A stretch of DNA of 64,000 nucleotides from Marisa cornuarietis (lineage: Eukaryota; Mollusca; Gastropoda; Architaenioglossa; Ampullariidae): NCBI GenBank assembly GCA_004794655.1, contig SMMW01000018.1, positions 2,248,501 to 2,312,500 on the forward strand, written 5' to 3'. The number at the start of each line of letters is the position of its first letter. Position 1 is the stretch's first letter. Positions 58,989 through 64,000 of the stretch are shown here, in pieces. The notes beneath the pieces were generated by a model, which did no database searches, was not told where the DNA came from, and worked only from the letters and a program-made list of their open reading frames with translations. The position numbers and the translations under genes are program-made.

Positions 58989-61465
58989 GAGACAGAGAGG
59001 AAAGGGAGGTCGGGGTAATAGAGAGTGGCAAATCTGTTCCTCCAAACACCTTGGTTTCACAAGTATCTTGTGGTATGAAGCAAGCAGAGACCATACAGAA
59101 GCAGAAGTCACGATAAAGTCTACGTATGCATACAAACAAAAGAAATATTTGTTTTGACAACACGTATTCACTTTATTGTATTATACTTTTATGCACTGCT
59201 ACCAAAAGTAAAGACTAATTACTAAGAATACGAATCTAGTCTGTCAATGAAGCATGCTTTCTATGAGTGTGAATATGCGCTATAGAAATCTTCATTATTA
59301 TTATTATTATTGTTGTTGTTGTTGCTGTGATCAGATAAATGATTAATGTACTTCACTTACTACTTCATGTAATCTTATTCTTATTAATGTTATGAACTCA
59401 AGATAGGATTGTCAGCTCTTTGATCCTCTACCATATCCTTCTCTCATTCTCTATTTTACTTGTGGCTGTAAGCATTCAGTATGGTGTCCTTTTTATCCGT
59501 TAAAAGCATACAGTATGGTGTCCTTTTGTGTAAGAATGTTTAGACCACCAACGATCCCCTGGTCAAGCTGCCATCGCACCTGTTAATGACCTACAAGGTT
59601 GTTCGAGGCGGGGATCATTAATCTGAACCAGTGACACGGGACACACTGGTAACAGGACCGCTGTGTTGATGATTTTTAGTACCTTCTAGGTTCCCTGACA
59701 TATTCACCCTCGTTAATTTAGTTCACACGTTAGATATAAAATGTTTTAAGTGTTGGTCGGCGTTGTCACACATACTTGTTCCCACACATCATCAGTGAGC
59801 ACTCCACACTAAAACATTATAGTGTTGACTTATTTTTATTGATTCTTCGATTGCTTAAAGACAGGTACATGTTGGGCATCCGTTTTCATAGACATATCCA
59901 GAACGACATTAGCTTGCGCAGATGTTGAGTGGACAGTTTGGTCCTGCAAACGATATTTCCCGTTATTAAAACATGTAAACGGCATTACTTCTACGTAATC
60001 TGATTTTACGAAACAAAATAAAAATAAAAACAATAAATACATTTAAAAATACATACTTGGTAGGCATGTACAAGTCTGGAATTTATTTAAATACAGGTAT
60101 TCATTTGGACAGTGATTACTACACCTCACTGGGTCACAGACTGGACCTGCAAACATCGCCTACATCTTGAACAGTTCTGATGTTTGTCTGGATGTAAAGT
60201 CTGAGACGGGATAGTGACTGTGATTTTAAAAAAAATGAGGAAATCTTTCTGTTACCGAGACTGACACAGAAGACCGATTCTTACTTGGGTTTCACGCACA
60301 GATCTCGCAGCCATTCACGTCTCGTTGTCGCCTGTACGATCATACGAGGAATGGACATCCTGAAAGTAAACAGCCTGAAGAAAAACAATATTGCGACTAG
60401 TTTAGTCATGTTTATACCAGCACACATCAACCACACCCGCACGCAGGAACGCACACACACACACACCTTTGCGTATAAAGAACATTAAAAATACATCAAA
60501 CTGTCATGTTGCACTCAGTCGTTCCTCATTATAAGGTGTTAAATTTTATGCAGTATTAGAAACCGTGTTTAATAAGATGCCTAATACTTGCAATATTAAA
60601 CAATCTTAAGTTCAAAAATAGAACGTGCTTCGTATTCCCAGGCAGTATTTTATTTTTCAAATAATGTATCCTAACATCTGTAATAAGAGTGATTTTAAAC
60701 ACCGAAACTTACAAGTCAGTATAAAGTTTTAATTATGTGCTTTGTATATTGAAGATTAATTGGTTCACACAGCTTGACCTCTTTTTTCATAAGACTGTAT
60801 ATTTCGTTTCATATCTCGCGTTTAGGTGTATACCACGACTTCTATTGTTTCAGTATGGTTATTAAAACGTCAAGATTATAGTTGCAAAAATTGTCCAAAT
60901 TCTATATATTCATGATTTGTTGCGCACCTGTTATGTAGAAATCACCACCTATACAAAAACTTATCGAAAATCAATTCGCTGGGGAATTATTCAAGACTTT
61001 ATTTCACACCTCTTACTCACGTACCAAGTACCAAGTACTCACACCACATCTTTGTTCATCCGCATTTGACACATTCTTCTACACTATCTTATCACATTCC
61101 TTAAATTAGAAATATGTTAGATACGAATGATTTCTTCATCTGTAGACATTAGTAAGAGAAACTGCAACAAAAGTAAGCTCACATCTACAAGTCTGGCAGC
61201 CGTTTATGTAGATGTAGCCGTTAGCACACGGGTGGCATTCCACAGGAAGGCATGGAAGTCCTGAACAGACAGATTTGTATCTCGGTTAATCGGAAGTGGA
61301 ACGGAGGTAACATTACAGAACTAATGGCTAATTAAATATTTAAAAAAAAAACGCAGTGACTGAGTTCGCCTTGGAAAATTTCTTCGATTGAAGAGAATGA
61401 GTCTTTGTGAAATCTGTGTTAATACGGGCGACTCTATTGTGGATAGAAAACTAAATTAGTCAAAC

Positions 61466-61473
61466 TCTGTGTG

Positions 61474-61505
<32 letters not shown>

Positions 61506-61518
61506 TGCGTGTGTGTGT
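61466..61518. repeat. (GT)n/(GC)n microsatellite in gene D
   Basis: A GT run changing to GTGC units in the middle. Confidence 0.9.
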
Positions 61519-61894
61519 ATTTCTTTTGGTGTTATAGACACTGAAAAAAAGTTCTGTCAACAGCCGTGGGCTAGCATAAGCAAAATCACGTCGTTTACGT
61601 TTTTGTCAGTCGGCCTTCCAAGCATCTTCTAGGTTAAGGGGAAAAATGCTTTCTTTGTTTACCGAGTATATGTCTTCTCTGTGTCTGTCTGTGCGTGCGT
61701 GCATGGGTGTGAGAGAGAGAGAGAAAGAGAGAGAGAGAAAGAAACAAAGATAATTAAATCTTTTTAACTCACTTTCTATGCATTGACATGTTGGACATCC
61801 TTGTTCGTCAAGTACGTTTCCATAGGGGCAATAAATAGCACAGACTGGTCCACATTGGTCAGAAGGAGGGGTTGGAACAGCTTTTAGATGTTAA

Positions 61895-61895
61895 A

Positions 61896-61942
<47 letters not shown>
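61895..61942. repeat. (CA)n-(TA)n microsatellite in intron 1 of gene D
   Basis: A CA run followed by a TA run; TA runs lie in the same place in B (32216) and C (45373). Confidence 0.92.
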
Positions 61943-62240
61943 AAAGCATATAGATTGTTGGTGGGATACTTTGCTTTAATTTTCATGTATATATATGTAG
62001 CTGACGACTACACCTACAAGTCCAAACACAACTTTTACAAACTGTTCTACTTCTTTACACGAGCAAGTCTTACCTACTGCTGCTTTGCCGACCATCAAGA
62101 CCACGAACACGAGTAAAGCTGTAACCACCCGACTTGACATTTCCACCTGTTACTTGGTAGACAAATGATCCACTAGTAAGGAAAGGATCAACATTTACTG
62201 CTTTCAGTTGCTCTCCCTGGTGTCGTTTGCGTGCAACGTG

Positions 62241-62248
62241 TTTTATAG
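62241..62248 (-). promoter_or_regulatory. TATA box of gene D
   Basis: CTATAAAA, 101 bp upstream of the ATG, in the shared context; intact although the gene is damaged. Confidence 0.55.
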
Positions 62249-62682
62249 TCTCTGCTATGTTGACATCTTCTACAGATGAGGTCACACCTATCATGCCACG
62301 TGCAACTGTATTTTGATTGGTGGATATCTGGAGACAACACTGACATCGCAAAGGTTTGAACTCATGGCCTCTCTACTCCCCCGGATCTCTTAACTGACCC
62401 CCTCCACCTCTACCTCCGGCTCCTCATAACACACACACAGGATCGTTTATCAACATCTTTTGCTGTAAAGACTTTTGTAGAAACACGGGGGGAGTAGTAA
62501 CCATGACTCTTATGTCTTTTACTAAAGCAAGCGAAGAAAAGGATTTAAGGGTGCTTCGTGAGCTTATGGTGGTAATCAACGGTGGGGGTTGTAAGTAGAG
62601 AGGAAAGGAATCATCATCGCTCGTTTTTTCAAAGACTAAACTGCGAGCTTTTAGTCTGCATAAGTTCAACGGTGTACTTTGT

Positions 62683-62685
<3 letters not shown>

Positions 62686-62734
<49 letters not shown>

Positions 62735-62800
62735 AGGTTATTTTTATAGCGCAAAATCCCAGCCCTAAGAGAAGGCTCATGGCGCTTTACAAATGATACA
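62686..62800 (+). repeat. (ATT)n microsatellite with SINE-like sequence
   Basis: An ATT run (to about 62732), then AAGGTTATTTTTATAGCGCA and CTCATGGCGCTTTACAAATG, resembling the start of the SINE-like repeats at 26.3 and 28.4 kb. Confidence 0.7.
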
Positions 62801-62890
62801 AATGATACTAATTATAACAACAATAATCATATAAGGGAGAAATTGAAGAAACCAACCAAGACGACAGGAAAGAAAATGGGATAGAAACGG

Positions 62891-62892
<2 letters not shown>

Positions 62893-62956
<64 letters not shown>
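62893..62956. repeat. (AAT)n microsatellite
   Basis: An uninterrupted AATAAT run of about 63 bp. Homopolymer-like open frames here are artefacts. Confidence 0.97.
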
Positions 62957-62958
<2 letters not shown>

Positions 62959-62959
62959 C

Positions 62960-63470
62960 GTAGTGCTGTCTGATAAATAACTTCAAGAATACGGTACTTC
63001 ATTATCCATCGAGTCTATGAAATGAAAACAAATGCATAAATTGTTTTAAAAAGTCCTGGCGACAGAAGAAAACTGAAGACCAGATTTTGTAGACTGGCGA
63101 CACGTTTCACTTCCGAAGATTTAGAGTTTAAATCTGCAATTGCTTGTCATTGGAGAAGTCATCAGAAAGAATAGGTCAAGAATGCTGAGGATAAATCTCC
63201 ACATTTAAAAAAAAATGTAGACAGTTTTGCTGCCTCGAGTCATCAAAAAGTTTAGCCACAATGAACATGTTTCATCTCGCTGTCGATTTGCACAAACAAG
63301 AAACTGGATTGAGATGAAAATGGCGTCGTGGAAGAAAAGACTGTTAGTCAGTAGATCAACAGAAGCCGTAGAAGTGAAACAAAATGTCACAATCAAGAAA
63401 CACAGTCCAGCACATCACTAGGATGACGACAGGTCAAACAATGGACTCGAAAATGAAAATCAGCTTATAC
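62960..63470. other. Anonymous interval
   Basis: No supported gene or element. Confidence 0.4.
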
Positions 63471-63474
63471 AAAT

Positions 63475-64000
63475 AACCCCCCGTGGGACCCCGGGGTATT
63501 CTTGCCTAGCGAGCATTGTAAGAATAGGGTCCCTGCTATCCAGCCAGGCATGTCATAAGAGGCGACTAAGGTGGACACCTCACCTAGAGGTAAATTAGGT
63601 TGTGGTAAAAAATAGCAAGTTACAGAAACCAAAACCAGAGTACTCATTACGAATGGCGAAAGGTAATGAAACACACCAGGGAACTGGACTTATGACGGAC
63701 GACAGTCAAACCCGAGAGGGAGCTGGCGCCCCGATGGTGGATTTACTTAAGCCGAAGCAGAAGTTGAGGGTACGTCCAGACTTTGTATCAGACTGGCAGG
63801 TTGCCCCAACTAGTCAAGGAGTTTGACAATTACAACTTGGACATCCTGGGTGTCAGCGAGGTCAGATGGACCGGCACGGGAAAGAGAAGACTATCATAAG
63901 GACATACTATCCTGTTCTCAGGAAGATCAGACGACCAACACTTTGAAGGAGTAGCACTACTCCTCAATAGGAAAACTGAAAAGACACTGCTAGAATGGAA
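63475..64000 (+). mobile_element. LINE copy 3, 5' end (runs off the window)
   Basis: The GC-rich leader (CGTGGGACCCCGGGG, CATAAGAGGCGACTAAGG) and then broken plus-strand frames reading GAGAPMVDLLKPKQKLRV, LVKEFDNYNLDILGVSEVRW, TGTGKR, ILFSGRSDDQHFEGVALLLN and KTLLEW form the N-terminal half of an AP-endonuclease domain like that of the copies at 37.5 and 52 kb. The central WN-R segment is replaced by a frameshift near 63775, and an in-frame stop lies near 63896. The remainder lies beyond 64000. Confidence 0.75.

Larger units (their letters stand above)
59855..62140 (-). pseudogene. Antistasin-like gene D (six exons, damaged)
   Basis: Exons on the minus strand: 62140-62074 (signal peptide MSSRVVTALLVFVVLMVGKA), 61880-61773 (CGPVCAIYCPYG...GCPTCQC), 61260-61183 (CHPCANGYIYINGCQTCRC, last Cys split by the intron), 60374-60285, 60146-60057 and 59943-59855. 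The layout is that of gene A, without the internal exon duplication of B and C. Exon 4 has two in-frame TGA codons where intact copies have Cys TGC. Exon 5 has lost a Cys (NKFQTCTC instead of NGCQTCTC). Exon 6 has an in-frame TAA after CPLNICAS, shared with gene B. Skipping exon 4 would keep the frame up to that TAA, so a short product is possible, but it is most simply a pseudogene. TATA box at 62241. Confidence 0.72.
56830..62690. repeat. Segmental duplication block III (carries antistasin gene D)
   Basis: Collinear with block I from CTCAAATATGATGAATTCTC onward, through the foldback element and all antistasin exons, to the point where an ATT microsatellite replaces the shared upstream sequence. 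Confidence 0.85.

Noticed and set aside
1..64000. CRISPR arrays, bacterial operons, rRNA genes
   Set aside because: Tandem repeats here are microsatellites, a minisatellite and a degenerate 15-bp array without regular spacers; genes have introns; no rRNA-like sequence recognised.

Overview
This is nuclear DNA from an animal. It is AT-rich and intron-rich, full of CA/GT, ATT and TA microsatellites, and dense in degenerate transposons of several superfamilies. The only host genes I recognise are secreted antistasin-type proteinase-inhibitor genes. Tandem antistasin genes together with many copies of an EN-RT LINE suggest a lophotrochozoan, most likely a gastropod mollusc; this is inference, as no rRNA or mitochondrial marker is present.

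Layout. (1) About 0.4-7 kb: minus-strand remnants of DNA transposons (two copies of a CACTA-like transposase, a spliced DUF4806 gene, a hAT tail) and a non-LTR fragment. (2) About 8-13 kb: mostly anonymous repeats with one antistasin exon relic. (3) 13.9-16.4 kb: gene A, an apparently intact six-exon, five-domain antistasin gene. (4) 17.4-20 kb: a Ty3-like gag-pol fragment, a hairpin MITE and a 124-bp minisatellite. (5) 21.9-23.4 kb: an IS5/Harbinger-type transposase facing a SWIM zinc-finger fragment. (6) About 24-33.6 kb: a duplicated block with gene B (damaged). (7) 34.7-40.8 kb: pseudogene E, interrupted by a 0.5-kb MITE and by a nested pair of elements, the inner one a nearly full-length LINE with a perfect 11-bp target duplication. 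(8) About 41-46 kb: a second block with gene C (open reading frame, seven usable domains). (9) 47-51 kb: anonymous DNA and an antistasin relic. (10) 51.2-55.2 kb: a foldback-like array element and a second LINE copy carrying a MITE in its RT. (11) 55.4-58 kb: a MULE transposase fragment and an inverted-repeat element. (12) About 58-62.7 kb: a third block with gene D (damaged). (13) 63.5-64 kb: the 5' end of a plus-strand LINE running off the window.

How it fits together. All antistasin genes lie on the minus strand and share one plan: a 67-nt signal-peptide exon, then single-domain exons of about 75-108 nt joined by phase-1 introns. Any exon can therefore be duplicated or skipped without shifting frame. 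The copies record a history: exons 3-4-5 were duplicated inside one gene, one exon 5 was truncated, that gene was copied to make B and C, and the copies then decayed separately or stayed open. TATA boxes about 100-110 bp upstream of each ATG are conserved in A-D. Transposons inserted after the block duplications leave filled and empty sites that can be compared within this one window.
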